Assembly (NCBI RefSeq): GCF_014192215.1
Contig: NZ_JACHXP010000017.1
Coordinates: forward strand, 1-64,000
Length of the DNA: 64,000 nucleotides
Direction: 5' to 3'
Source: Halomonas cerina
Lineage (GTDB): Bacteria > Pseudomonadota > Gammaproteobacteria > Pseudomonadales > Halomonadaceae
Of this stretch, positions 9,519 through 17,010 are shown piece by piece; positions within the stretch are counted from its first letter, which is position 1, and every line of letters starts with the position of its first letter. The notes under the pieces were generated by a model. It searched no databases. It was not told the DNA's origin and was given only the letters and a program-made list of their open reading frames with translations. The translations under genes and the position numbers were made by a program.

Positions 9519-9537
9519 TGAAATGCGAATCGTTATC
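9519..9537 (-). promoter_or_regulatory. Fur box overlapping the end of the sigma gene, upstream of fhuF
   Basis: Read on the minus strand, GATAACGATTCGCATTTCA matches 12 of 19 Fur consensus positions. It overlaps the stop codon of the ECF sigma gene and lies about 42 bp before the fhuF start, so fhuF-araC may have its own iron-regulated promoter. It shares GATTCGCATT with the site at 16748-16766. Confidence 0.6.
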
Positions 9538-10030
9538 AAAAAATGGTTCGGCAATGCTCGATGGCCTGGGCCACGTAGCGTCCGGCCATGCGCTCGGAGA
9601 CGCCAAGGCGCCGGCCGATCTCGGCCTGGGGAAGCCCCTCCAGGCGGTGCCAGGTGAGGGCCTGGCGCTGGCGGGGCGGCAGGGCATCCAGAGCCTCGCA
9701 CAGACGCATCAGGCAGAGGCGGCGCTCGGTGACCTCCTCGGGACAGGGCCGCGGACAGGCCAGGCAGAGCCCGGGGTCGTCGAGGGGCTGGCTGGCGGGG
9801 CGCGAGCGGCAGCGTCGGTGGTGGTCGATGACCAGGTTACGGGCGATGCGAAACAGGTAGGCCCGGGGCTCCTCGAGCCGAGTGGGTTCGGGGTGCTGGC
9901 CGAGGCGCAGGAAAACCTCCTGGCAGAAGTCCTCGGCCAGGTGGGGACACGGCAGCTGGTGCCGGAGATAGCCGGCGAGGTCGCCGGCATGGCGTCGGAA
10001 GAGGGTGTCGAGATTGGGGTGGGCCGTCAT
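9536..10030 (-). CDS. FecI-like ECF sigma factor with cysteine-rich linker
   Basis: 164-residue RNA polymerase sigma factor. Region 2 is seen at residues 30-73 (AEDFCQEVFLRL, PRAYLFRIARNLVIDHHRR) and region 4 at about 112-160 (ALPPRQRQAL, GLPQAEIGRRLGVSERM). It is typical of iron-starvation FecI sigmas. Unusually it has nine cysteines, with C89-x2-C92-x3-C96 and C106, C111 lying between sigma regions 2 and 4. No fecR-type anti-sigma gene is adjacent and the receptor has no signalling domain. A strong Fur box precedes the gene. It probably drives receptor or siderophore genes, but the target promoters are not visible by eye. Confidence 0.88.
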   Translation of the reverse strand: MTAHPNLDTLFRRHAGDLAGYLRHQLPCPHLAEDFCQEVFLRLGQHPEPTRLEEPRAYLFRIARNLVIDHHRRCRSRPASQPLDDPGLCLACPRPCPEEVTERRLCLMRLCEALDALPPRQRQALTWHRLEGLPQAEIGRRLGVSERMAGRYVAQAIEHCRTIF

Positions 10031-10070
10031 GAGATGCTCCGTCCTGGGAACCGGAGCGCCCCATTATTAT

Positions 10071-10089
10071 GATAATAAGTCTCATTATC
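10071..10089 (-). promoter_or_regulatory. Fur box upstream of the ECF sigma gene
   Basis: GATAATAAGTCTCATTATC matches 15 of 19 positions of the Fur consensus, the best site in the window. It lies 41-59 bp before the sigma factor start and embeds AT-rich -10-like sequence, so iron-loaded Fur would block transcription of the regulator. Confidence 0.85.
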
Positions 10090-10098
10090 AAATTTATT

Positions 10099-10120
10099 GC
10101 CCGGGCCGTGGGGCCCGGGC
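10099..10120 (-). terminator. Hairpin at the end of the siderophore biosynthesis operon
   Basis: GCCCGGGCC-gtg-GGGCCCGGGC forms a very stable GC stem 10 bp after the stop of the NIS synthetase gene. On the minus strand it is followed by AATAAATTT, only a modest U-tract, so termination may be partial. Confidence 0.55.
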
Positions 10121-10129
10121 GGGGCCGGA

Positions 10130-12589
10130 CTAGGCCGACGCCTCCTCGGTCGCGTGATTCGCCACGGTCTCCGGGCGATAGGCGGCGATGGGGTTGACCA
10201 GGGTGCCGGCGAACTGAAGGTTCTTCGCCGGGTCGGCCAGGTCGATCATCTGCTGGTGGTTGTTGAGCTGCAACCGGTTCAGGCAGGAGCGGGTGAACTC
10301 CGGGGCGAAGAGGTCATGCCGGGCGAACTTCTCGGCGAACTCGGGATGGTCCTGCTGGTAGTCGATGACGCAGCGGGCCACCCGCTCCCAGAACAATTGC
10401 TCGCTTAGGTCGCCCTGTTCGACGAGGATCGGCGCCATGAAGCGCAGGAAGCAGTCGAAGACGTCGGTGAAGATCGACAGCACCTTGAGCGGTTCCGGTA
10501 CCTCGACGGCGATTCGAGAGACGGCCTCGGGCAGCGCCACCTCGGTGTTCATGATGCCGATCTCCTCGGCGATGTCCTTCATGATGGCGCGCACCGGCAC
10601 GCCGTCCTCGAGCTGTAGGATCAGGTTCTCGCCGTGGGGCATGAACACCAGGTCGTAGGCATAGAAGCAGTGCAGCAGGGGGCGGAAGTAGACCCGCAGG
10701 TAGCGGTCTAGCCAGTCGTGGGTGGCGAGCCCCGAGGCCTGGATGAGCCGCGGCAGCAGGGCGCGCTCGTCGGCGTCGACGTGGAGCAGGGCGGCCATGG
10801 TCATCAGCCGCTGGCCGTCCTGCTGGTAGCGCACCGGGCTCTCCCGCCACAGGCAGGCCAGCATCTTCTTGTAGGCGCTGTAGCGGTCGAAGGCCGGCTC
10901 GATGGCGTCGCGCCTAAAGCCGATGGCCGCCTCCTCGCGCAGCACCGTGAAGCCTTGGGCGGCAAGCTCCGGGTCGTCGTCGACCAGGGCCTTGATCCAG
11001 TCGTTGATGGCCGGGGTGGCGCGCATGTAGTGGGGCGAGAGGCCGCGCATGAAGCCCATGTTGAGGATCGACAGCGCCGTCTTCACGTAGCGCCGGCTGG
11101 GCTGGCTGACGTTGAACCAGGTGCGGATCGACTGCTGGGCGCGGTACTGGTCGTGGCCGTAGCCCAGGCAGACGATGCGGCCTCGGGCCACCTCGGCGGC
11201 GAAGGTGATGGCCAGCTTGTGGAACCACTGCCAGGGGTGGGCGGGCATCAGCAGGTAGTCCGCGGGCTCGAGGCCGCGGGCCTCGAGCCGGCGGTGGAAG
11301 TCGGCCAGCGTCGCCTCGCCCAGCTCGTCGCGCAGCAGGGCCGCGTAGTCCAGGCCCTCGATGGCGCTGAAGTGGGCGTCCTCGCGGTGCACGGCCAGCC
11401 ACACCAGGGTGATGGGGGCGGCGGCCTCCGGGGCATAGGCGTGGTAGTCCACGGCGTCGAAGCCCATGCGCCCGTTGTTGGCCACGAACACCGGGTGGCC
11501 CTCGGTCATGGCGGCCTCCAGGGTCTGGAAGTCGGCGTCGACCAGACCGTCGGCGTCGGGTCGGGTGTCGGCGAGCTTGTAGGCGCCGCCGAACAGGGTG
11601 CTGGCGACCTCCTCCAGGTAGACCGGTAGCATCTCGTCGCCGATGCCCAGAGGGCGGCGGAACTCGAGGATGAAGCGCTGGGCATCGAGTTCGGCCGGGG
11701 CGCCGTCGACGCGCTTCTCCAGGGAGTCGAGGTCGATCACCCAGTGATCCAGCGCCAGGCGGCGGGCGCGGAAGCGGTACTCGGCCGCCTCGTCCGGGGC
11801 GGCCAGGCGGTAGTCGCCGTGGCCGTCGGCATTGACGGCGGTTTCGACATTCAGGCCCTCGGGGGCCAGCAGCTTCTCATGGGTGAATTCGGCGATGGCC
11901 TTGCGGATCAGCCAACGGTTGGCCCGGGCCCAGAACTTGGGGGTCAGGTGGGCGGCGGCGCGGGCCGGGTCGGCGGCCAGGGCCGGGTCCAGGCGCGGGT
12001 TCTCGGCGCTCACCGCCGAGGCGAAGGCCTCGCGGTCGCAGAAGGCCAGGTGGGCGGTCTTCTCCTCGAGCTCGACCTCGCGCTCGTAGACGAAGCCGAC
12101 CCGGCGGTTGAGCGGATGGATCTTGCGGTTATTGACATCGGGCTCCACCACGATGCGCCGCGTGGTGGAGTCCTCGAACATGAAGGCAAGGATGGTGGTG
12201 ATCACCTGGGCGCTGAAGCCGGGCAGCGGCGTCTCGGCCGGGGCCACCAGGAAGTGCATGCCGCGGTCGCCCTCGGCCACCGCGTAATGCTCGCCGATGG
12301 GGTCGTGGCGCGGGTCGTAGCACTCCACCAGAAAGGCCGGCTCGCCGTCGAAGAGCCCCAGGTAGCCCTGGGCGTGGTCGCTCTCCTGGAGGTCGCGGTA
12401 GAAGGCCTGGACGCGCTCGGGGGAGTGGCCCTGCATGCCCCAGAAATGGGCCCGGGGTGCTGCGACCCAGGCGTGGATCCGCGCCAGGTCCTCGGGCAGG
12501 TGCAGCGGGCGCAGGCTGAAGGTGCCGAGCTCCTGGGCGTGGCGGCGGTAGGTGATGCGGGTGGTCGGGATCGGTTGGAAGAGGTTCAT
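10130..12589 (-). CDS. dfoC: Fused N-acyltransferase / NIS siderophore synthetase (DfoC-like, desferrioxamine assembly)
   Basis: A natural two-domain fusion of 819 residues. Residues about 1-200 are a GNAT acyltransferase of the IucB/AlcB type (HLPEDLARIHAWVAAPRA, HFWGMQG, VEPDVNNRKIHPLNRRVGF). It would acylate N-hydroxycadaverine. Residues about 230-810 are an IucA/IucC-type NIS synthetase (LMPAHPWQW, SIRTWFNV, TALSILNMGFMRGLSPHYM, FMPHGENLILQLEDG, IMKDIAEEIG) that condenses and cyclises the units with ATP. The same fusion is known as DfoC in Erwinia and Pantoea, while Streptomyces has separate DesC and DesD. It begins 2 bp after the MFS gene and is the last gene of the operon. The exact product (ferrioxamine E, B or other) is inferred. 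Confidence 0.9.
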   Translation of the reverse strand: MNLFQPIPTTRITYRRHAQELGTFSLRPLHLPEDLARIHAWVAAPRAHFWGMQGHSPERVQAFYRDLQESDHAQGYLGLFDGEPAFLVECYDPRHDPIGEHYAVAEGDRGMHFLVAPAETPLPGFSAQVITTILAFMFEDSTTRRIVVEPDVNNRKIHPLNRRVGFVYEREVELEEKTAHLAFCDREAFASAVSAENPRLDPALAADPARAAAHLTPKFWARANRWLIRKAIAEFTHEKLLAPEGLNVETAVNADGHGDYRLAAPDEAAEYRFRARRLALDHWVIDLDSLEKRVDGAPAELDAQRFILEFRRPLGIGDEMLPVYLEEVASTLFGGAYKLADTRPDADGLVDADFQTLEAAMTEGHPVFVANNGRMGFDAVDYHAYAPEAAAPITLVWLAVHREDAHFSAIEGLDYAALLRDELGEATLADFHRRLEARGLEPADYLLMPAHPWQWFHKLAITFAAEVARGRIVCLGYGHDQYRAQQSIRTWFNVSQPSRRYVKTALSILNMGFMRGLSPHYMRATPAINDWIKALVDDDPELAAQGFTVLREEAAIGFRRDAIEPAFDRYSAYKKMLACLWRESPVRYQQDGQRLMTMAALLHVDADERALLPRLIQASGLATHDWLDRYLRVYFRPLLHCFYAYDLVFMPHGENLILQLEDGVPVRAIMKDIAEEIGIMNTEVALPEAVSRIAVEVPEPLKVLSIFTDVFDCFLRFMAPILVEQGDLSEQLFWERVARCVIDYQQDHPEFAEKFARHDLFAPEFTRSCLNRLQLNNHQQMIDLADPAKNLQFAGTLVNPIAAYRPETVANHATEEASA

Positions 12590-12591
12590 GG

Positions 12592-13764
12592 TCAGGTCCT
12601 TGCAGAAAGGGGTTCGTTAGGCCGCGCCGGGGTCGCCTCGGACCGGGCGAGCAGCAGGCGATGGGCCAGGGCGCAGAGCACGAAGCCCAGTGCGGCGACG
12701 AGGAAGGGGCTGGCCAGGCCTTGGGCGTCGACCAGGTGGCCGGCGCCCCAGGAGGCGATAAGCACGCCGAGCCCCTGGAAGACGTGGATCTTGCTGAAGT
12801 CGCTGGCGTAGCGCTCCGGGGTGCTGAGCTGGAAGAGGCGCACCTCCAGGCGCACGGTGACGCGGAACAGTGCCCAGCCGAAAAGCAGGCGGCCGGCCAG
12901 GATGGCGGTGATCTCGCCGCTGGCCTGCAGCAGCAGGCCGGTGAGGCCGATGGCCAGGGGCAGGACGATGGCCTGGCCGCCCGGGCGGCGGCCCAGCAAG
13001 TCGAGGGCCAGCAGGGCCACGGCCACGCCGCCGGGAATGGCGAAGACCGCCCCGGCCAGCACCTCGCCGGGTAGGCCCGAGGCCAGCTCCCAGTATTGGA
13101 CGAAGAAGGGCCGGGCCAGGTAGGCGCTGAAGGTGAACAGCAGCATCACCACGCCCAGGCGCAGGATGGCGGTGCTGGTGCCCGGGGCTGGCGGGGTGGC
13201 GGGGGCGGCGTGGGGCGCTCGGCCGCGCTTGAGCAGCAGCAGGCAGACCGCCACCTGCAGGGCGTCGCTGACCGCCATCACCCGGAACACCTGGGCCGCC
13301 TGCCAGTGCTCCAGCACCAGGCCACCGATCACGGCGCCGAGGATGCCGCCGGCATGCACCACCACCGAGAGCGTGCCGATCAGGGTGGCGTGGCGGTCCT
13401 GGGGCGCGAAGTGCATCAGGTAGGGGTAGACCAGCAGGTAGCTGGCCTTGGCCACCAGCATGGCCAGCGACAGACCCCAGAACCACGGCAGCGAGGTGAC
13501 CACCGCGCAGGACAGGCTCAGGCACCCCGCCACCACCTGGGTGCCGATCAGCAGGCGCAGGGTGCCGACCCGGCGCGCCAGGCGCGCCCAGGCGGGCAGC
13601 GCCAGCATCACCACCAGGCAGCTCATCGCCAGGTAGGCCCCGACGTGGGAGGGATCACTCACGCCGAAGCGCTCGGCGAAGAACTGCGGGTAGAAGGGCA
13701 GCAGCATGGCGTCGCTGACCACCGCCACGGCAGTCACGGCCACCAGCCAGGGGGTCGGGCTCAT
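12592..13764 (-). CDS. MFS transporter, probable siderophore exporter
   Basis: 390-residue integral membrane protein with about 12 hydrophobic segments and a major-facilitator pattern, including the cytoplasmic loop ARLARRVGTLRLL after TM2. Its start ATG overlaps the TGA of the N-hydroxylase gene (ATGA, 13761-13764) and its stop is 2 bp before dfoC, so it is embedded in the siderophore biosynthesis operon. Position suggests export of the finished desferrioxamine from the cytoplasm. Sequence alone does not prove the substrate. In-frame sequence upstream of 13764 is antisense shadow of the hydroxylase and is excluded. Confidence 0.88.
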   Translation of the reverse strand: MSPTPWLVAVTAVAVVSDAMLLPFYPQFFAERFGVSDPSHVGAYLAMSCLVVMLALPAWARLARRVGTLRLLIGTQVVAGCLSLSCAVVTSLPWFWGLSLAMLVAKASYLLVYPYLMHFAPQDRHATLIGTLSVVVHAGGILGAVIGGLVLEHWQAAQVFRVMAVSDALQVAVCLLLLKRGRAPHAAPATPPAPGTSTAILRLGVVMLLFTFSAYLARPFFVQYWELASGLPGEVLAGAVFAIPGGVAVALLALDLLGRRPGGQAIVLPLAIGLTGLLLQASGEITAILAGRLLFGWALFRVTVRLEVRLFQLSTPERYASDFSKIHVFQGLGVLIASWGAGHLVDAQGLASPFLVAALGFVLCALAHRLLLARSEATPARPNEPLSART

Positions 13765-15089
13765 GCGGGCTCCGCGTCCATGGGTTCGAAGACGGCCGCG
13801 CTGGGGGCGCCGAAGCGCTGGTAGGCGATGCGCTCCTCGATGGGGTAGATCTCCTTGCCGGTCAAGGCGCGGATGATGCAGGCGTTGCGATAGGGGCCCA
13901 TGCCGAGATCCGGCGCCACAAGGCTGTGGGTATGCAGCTCGGCGTTCTGCACGAAGATCTCGCCGCGTCCGCCGTCGATGTCGTAGAAGCGGCCCACGGC
14001 GAAGCGTCCGGCGTCGTCGAAGGCGATCCGCGAGGTGATGGGCGCCAGGAAGTCCGGCATGTGGTAGCGGTAGCCGGTGGCCATGATCAGCGCCGGGGTG
14101 CGGTGGCGGAAGTGACGCTGCTGCTCGGTGTGCCACAGGGTCAGGTCGTACTCGCCGCGCGCGGCGTCGAAGCGGCAGGTCTCGAGGCGGGTGTTGGTGA
14201 GCAGCTCAGAGCGCACCTCGCCGCCGAGCTCCTTGGCGTAACGCAGGTCGTAGATGGCGTCGATCAGCTCCAGGTTGATGCCCTTATAGAGGCTCTTCTG
14301 GCGCTGCATCAGCGCGTTGCGGGTGGCTTCGGGCAGGGCGTGGAAGTAGTCGATGTAGTCCGGGGAGGTCATCTCCAGGGTCAGCTTGCCGTACTCCAGC
14401 GGGAAGAAGCGCGGCGAGCGGGTGATCCAGTCGAGCCGGTAGCCGAAGCGGTCGATGTCGGCGAGTAGGTCGTGGTAGATCTCGGCGGCGCTCTGGCCGC
14501 TGCCGACCAGGGTGATGGCCGCCTGGCGCTGCAGCGCGGCCTTGTGCTCCAGGTACTCGCTGGAGTGCAGCGGCCGCGGGTCCACGTCGCGGCAGCCCTC
14601 CGGCAGGTAGGGGCTGGTGCCGGTGCCGAGCACCAGGTGTCGGGCCAGGTGGACCCGGCTCTCGCCGCTTGTGGTATCGCGGCAGCTCACCCGGTAGACG
14701 CCCGTGGCCTCATCGAAGTCGACCCGGGTCACCTCGGTGCCGAAGCGGAGGGTGTCGAGCTGTTCCACGGCCCACTGGCAGTAGCGGTTGTACTCGTTAC
14801 GCAGCAGGAAGAAATTCTCGCGGATGTAGAAGTTGTAGAGCCGGCCCTGCTGCTTCAGGTAGTTGAGCACGCTGAAGCGGCTGGTGGGGTCGGCCATGGT
14901 GACCAGGTCGGCCAGGAAAGGCGTTTGCAGGGTGGCGTCCTCCAGCAGCATGCCGGGGTGCCAGTCGAAGCCGTCGCGGCGCTCGAGGAAGAGGCCGTCG
15001 AGCTCCTCGATGGGGTTGGTCAGGCAGGCCAGCCCCAGGTTGAAGGGGCCGAGGCCGATGCCGATAAAGTCGTGAACGTGTGGAGGCAT
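13761..15089 (-). CDS. dfoA: Lysine/cadaverine N6-monooxygenase (DfoA/DesB, IucD family)
   Basis: FAD- and NADPH-dependent N-hydroxylating monooxygenase of 442 residues. It has the FAD site GIGLGPFNLGLA near the N-terminus, the NADPH site VGSGQSAAEIYHDLL, and the C-terminal ATGYRY motif of the IucD/PvdA/AlcA family. In desferrioxamine pathways this enzyme hydroxylates cadaverine to N-hydroxycadaverine. Aerobactin-type lysine hydroxylation is an alternative, but the adjacent decarboxylase and fused NIS enzyme favour cadaverine. It lies 19 bp after the decarboxylase gene in one operon. Confidence 0.92.
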   Translation of the reverse strand: MPPHVHDFIGIGLGPFNLGLACLTNPIEELDGLFLERRDGFDWHPGMLLEDATLQTPFLADLVTMADPTSRFSVLNYLKQQGRLYNFYIRENFFLLRNEYNRYCQWAVEQLDTLRFGTEVTRVDFDEATGVYRVSCRDTTSGESRVHLARHLVLGTGTSPYLPEGCRDVDPRPLHSSEYLEHKAALQRQAAITLVGSGQSAAEIYHDLLADIDRFGYRLDWITRSPRFFPLEYGKLTLEMTSPDYIDYFHALPEATRNALMQRQKSLYKGINLELIDAIYDLRYAKELGGEVRSELLTNTRLETCRFDAARGEYDLTLWHTEQQRHFRHRTPALIMATGYRYHMPDFLAPITSRIAFDDAGRFAVGRFYDIDGGRGEIFVQNAELHTHSLVAPDLGMGPYRNACIIRALTGKEIYPIEERIAYQRFGAPSAAVFEPMDAEPA

Positions 15090-15108
15090 GGTCGTGTCTC
15101 GCAGGAAT

Positions 15109-16653
15109 TCAGGAAGCGGCGGCGCGGGCCGGGGACTGCCCCCAGGCGCGGCCGTGGTGGACGATGCGCTCGACGATGGCGGTGAGATCCTCGAGCCGGG
15201 TGTCAGGGTTGAGCAGGGTGAACTTGAGATAACGCTTCCCGTCGACCCGGGTGGCGGCGATTACCGCCTCGCCGCTGCGTGACAGCGCCGCGCGCACGTA
15301 GGCGTTGAGCTCGTCGAGCTCGGCCTCACTGAGGCCCGCCGGGTGGTAGCGGAATACCAGGGTGCTCATGGGTGGGTCGAGCAGCACCTCGAACTCCGGG
15401 TGGCGGGTCAGTTCGGCGTGGGCCTCGCCGGCCAGATCGATGACCCGCTCGAACATCTCGCCCAGGGCGTCGGCGCCCATGATGCGCAGGGTCAGCCACA
15501 GCTTGAGGGCGTCGAAGCGCTTGGTGGTCTGCAGGCTCTTGTTAACCTGGTCCGGGGTGCCGGCCTCGGCCTGGCACAGCGGGTTGAGGTAGTCGGCGTG
15601 GTAGGTGACGTGGCGCAGGTCGCGGCGCCGCCGGACCAGGAAGGCGCTGCAGCTCACCGGCTGGAAGAAGGTCTTGTGGTAGTCGACGGTCACCGAGTCG
15701 GCGTGCTCGATGCCGGCCAGGCGGTGCCGATAGCGCCGCGAGCACAAAAGGCCCCCGCCGTAGGCGGCGTCCACGTGTAGCCAGATGCCGTGCGCCCGGC
15801 ACAGTGCGGCGATCTCCTCGAGGGGGTCGATGCTGCCGAAGTCGGTGGTGCCGGCGGTGGCCACCACGGCGATGGGGATCAGATCCCTCGCCAGGCACTC
15901 CTCCAGACGCGCCTTGAGGGCCGCGGGATCCATGCGGTAGTGATCGTCGCAGGCTACCGGCATCACCGCCTGGTAGCCGAGCCCGAGGATCGCCGCTGAC
16001 TTCTGCAGGCTGAAGTGGCTGATCTCGGAGCCGAGAATGCGCAGCCGGCGGTAGTCCGCGGGCAGGCCTTCGTGCTTATTGCCGCCGTGATCCACCAGGG
16101 AGGCGCCATGGTGGTCCCGGGCGATCATCAGCGCCATCAGGTTCGACTGGGTGCCGCCGCTGGTGAAGACGCCGTCGGCGTCCCGGCCCAGGCCGATGCG
16201 GCTGGCCGTCCAGTCGATCAGCGACTGCTCGATGAAGGTGCCGCCGGCGCTCTGGTCGAAGGTGTCGAGCGAGGAGTTGATCGGTGAAAGGATCGCCTCG
16301 GCGAGGATGCCGGGCAGCACGATGGGGCAGTTGAGGTGCGCCACGTAGCGGGGATGGTGGAAGTAGACGGCGTCATCCAGGTAGACCCGCTCCAGTTCCT
16401 CCAGGGCCGGGCGCAACTCGCCGAGGGGCGCATCCAGGTCGATGGTCCCGAAGAGCCCCTTGAGGTCTTCGGGACTCGCGCCGGTGAAAGGGCGGTCCAC
16501 GCCGCCCACCTTGCGCCGTACCAGGTCGATACAGCGCGTCGCTTGCTGCCAGTAGGCCTCGGCATGACGGGCATTGAACAGCTGGTCGGTCGCCAAGGGG
16601 GCGGAGAGGGTACCCAGGGCGGCGCCCCTTTCCTCGAGCCGTGATGATGTCAT
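15109..16653 (-). CDS. dfoJ: PLP-dependent lysine decarboxylase (DfoJ/DesA type, group II)
   Basis: 514-residue group II PLP decarboxylase that would make cadaverine from lysine, the first step of desferrioxamine synthesis. HVDAAYGGG (residues 293-301) holds the PLP-binding Asp and DYHK (K327) the Schiff-base lysine. FTSGGTQSNL and PRYVAHLNCP are family signatures. The family also contains diaminobutyrate and glutamate decarboxylases, so substrate rests on context. The start at 16653 is preferred because AAGGTGACACC precedes it; an upstream in-frame start at 16734 has no ribosome site. First gene of the operon, about 95 bp downstream of a Fur box. Confidence 0.88.
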   Translation of the reverse strand: MTSSRLEERGAALGTLSAPLATDQLFNARHAEAYWQQATRCIDLVRRKVGGVDRPFTGASPEDLKGLFGTIDLDAPLGELRPALEELERVYLDDAVYFHHPRYVAHLNCPIVLPGILAEAILSPINSSLDTFDQSAGGTFIEQSLIDWTASRIGLGRDADGVFTSGGTQSNLMALMIARDHHGASLVDHGGNKHEGLPADYRRLRILGSEISHFSLQKSAAILGLGYQAVMPVACDDHYRMDPAALKARLEECLARDLIPIAVVATAGTTDFGSIDPLEEIAALCRAHGIWLHVDAAYGGGLLCSRRYRHRLAGIEHADSVTVDYHKTFFQPVSCSAFLVRRRRDLRHVTYHADYLNPLCQAEAGTPDQVNKSLQTTKRFDALKLWLTLRIMGADALGEMFERVIDLAGEAHAELTRHPEFEVLLDPPMSTLVFRYHPAGLSEAELDELNAYVRAALSRSGEAVIAATRVDGKRYLKFTLLNPDTRLEDLTAIVERIVHHGRAWGQSPARAAAS

Positions 16654-16747
16654 GGTGTCACCTTGTTCGTTCGTCGCCGCCGGTGTGGCTGCGGCATCTC
16701 GGGGAGGCCGTGCCTGCCCGGGTTCCGGGAGCACGACGGGATCCGAT

Positions 16748-16766
16748 AATAATGCGAATCCTTATC
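16748..16766 (-). promoter_or_regulatory. Fur box upstream of the siderophore biosynthesis operon
   Basis: Read on the minus strand, GATAAGGATTCGCATTATT matches 14 of 19 Fur consensus positions, and flanking AT-rich bases extend the symmetry. It is the only strong operator before the four-gene biosynthesis operon, so iron repression of the whole pathway probably acts here. Confidence 0.8.
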
Positions 16767-16838
16767 ATTTATTGCTGTGGCCCGAGGGATAACGACGGCG
16801 GGGGTGAGTTCTGAACCGCAGAGGACGATTTTTTTGGT

Positions 16839-16920
16839 TCATGGCACGTTGCCGGGCAAGGCGGCGCGGACCTTCAGGAAGAAATACGCCGTGTCGTGAT
16901 ACCCGTAGGCCATCCGTTTA
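16839..16920 (-). pseudogene. C-terminal scrap of an IS transposase
   Basis: The minus strand encodes RMAYGYHDTAYFFLKVR followed by a proline-rich end and a stop. This resembles the conserved C-terminal tail of DDE transposases (my recollection points to the ISL3/IS204 group). The frame upstream of this patch does not look like transposase and no terminal inverted repeats were found, so it is a remnant. The rest of the 16654-17010 gap holds the Fur-regulated promoter and nothing else I can name. Confidence 0.5.
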
Positions 16921-17010
16921 GATAGGGGGCCCGCCTGCTCGCAAGGTGCACCAGGGCACGGGGGAGAGCCATGTCGTACGGTGGAAAAGGTGGGGGCGAG
17001 GCCAGCGGCG

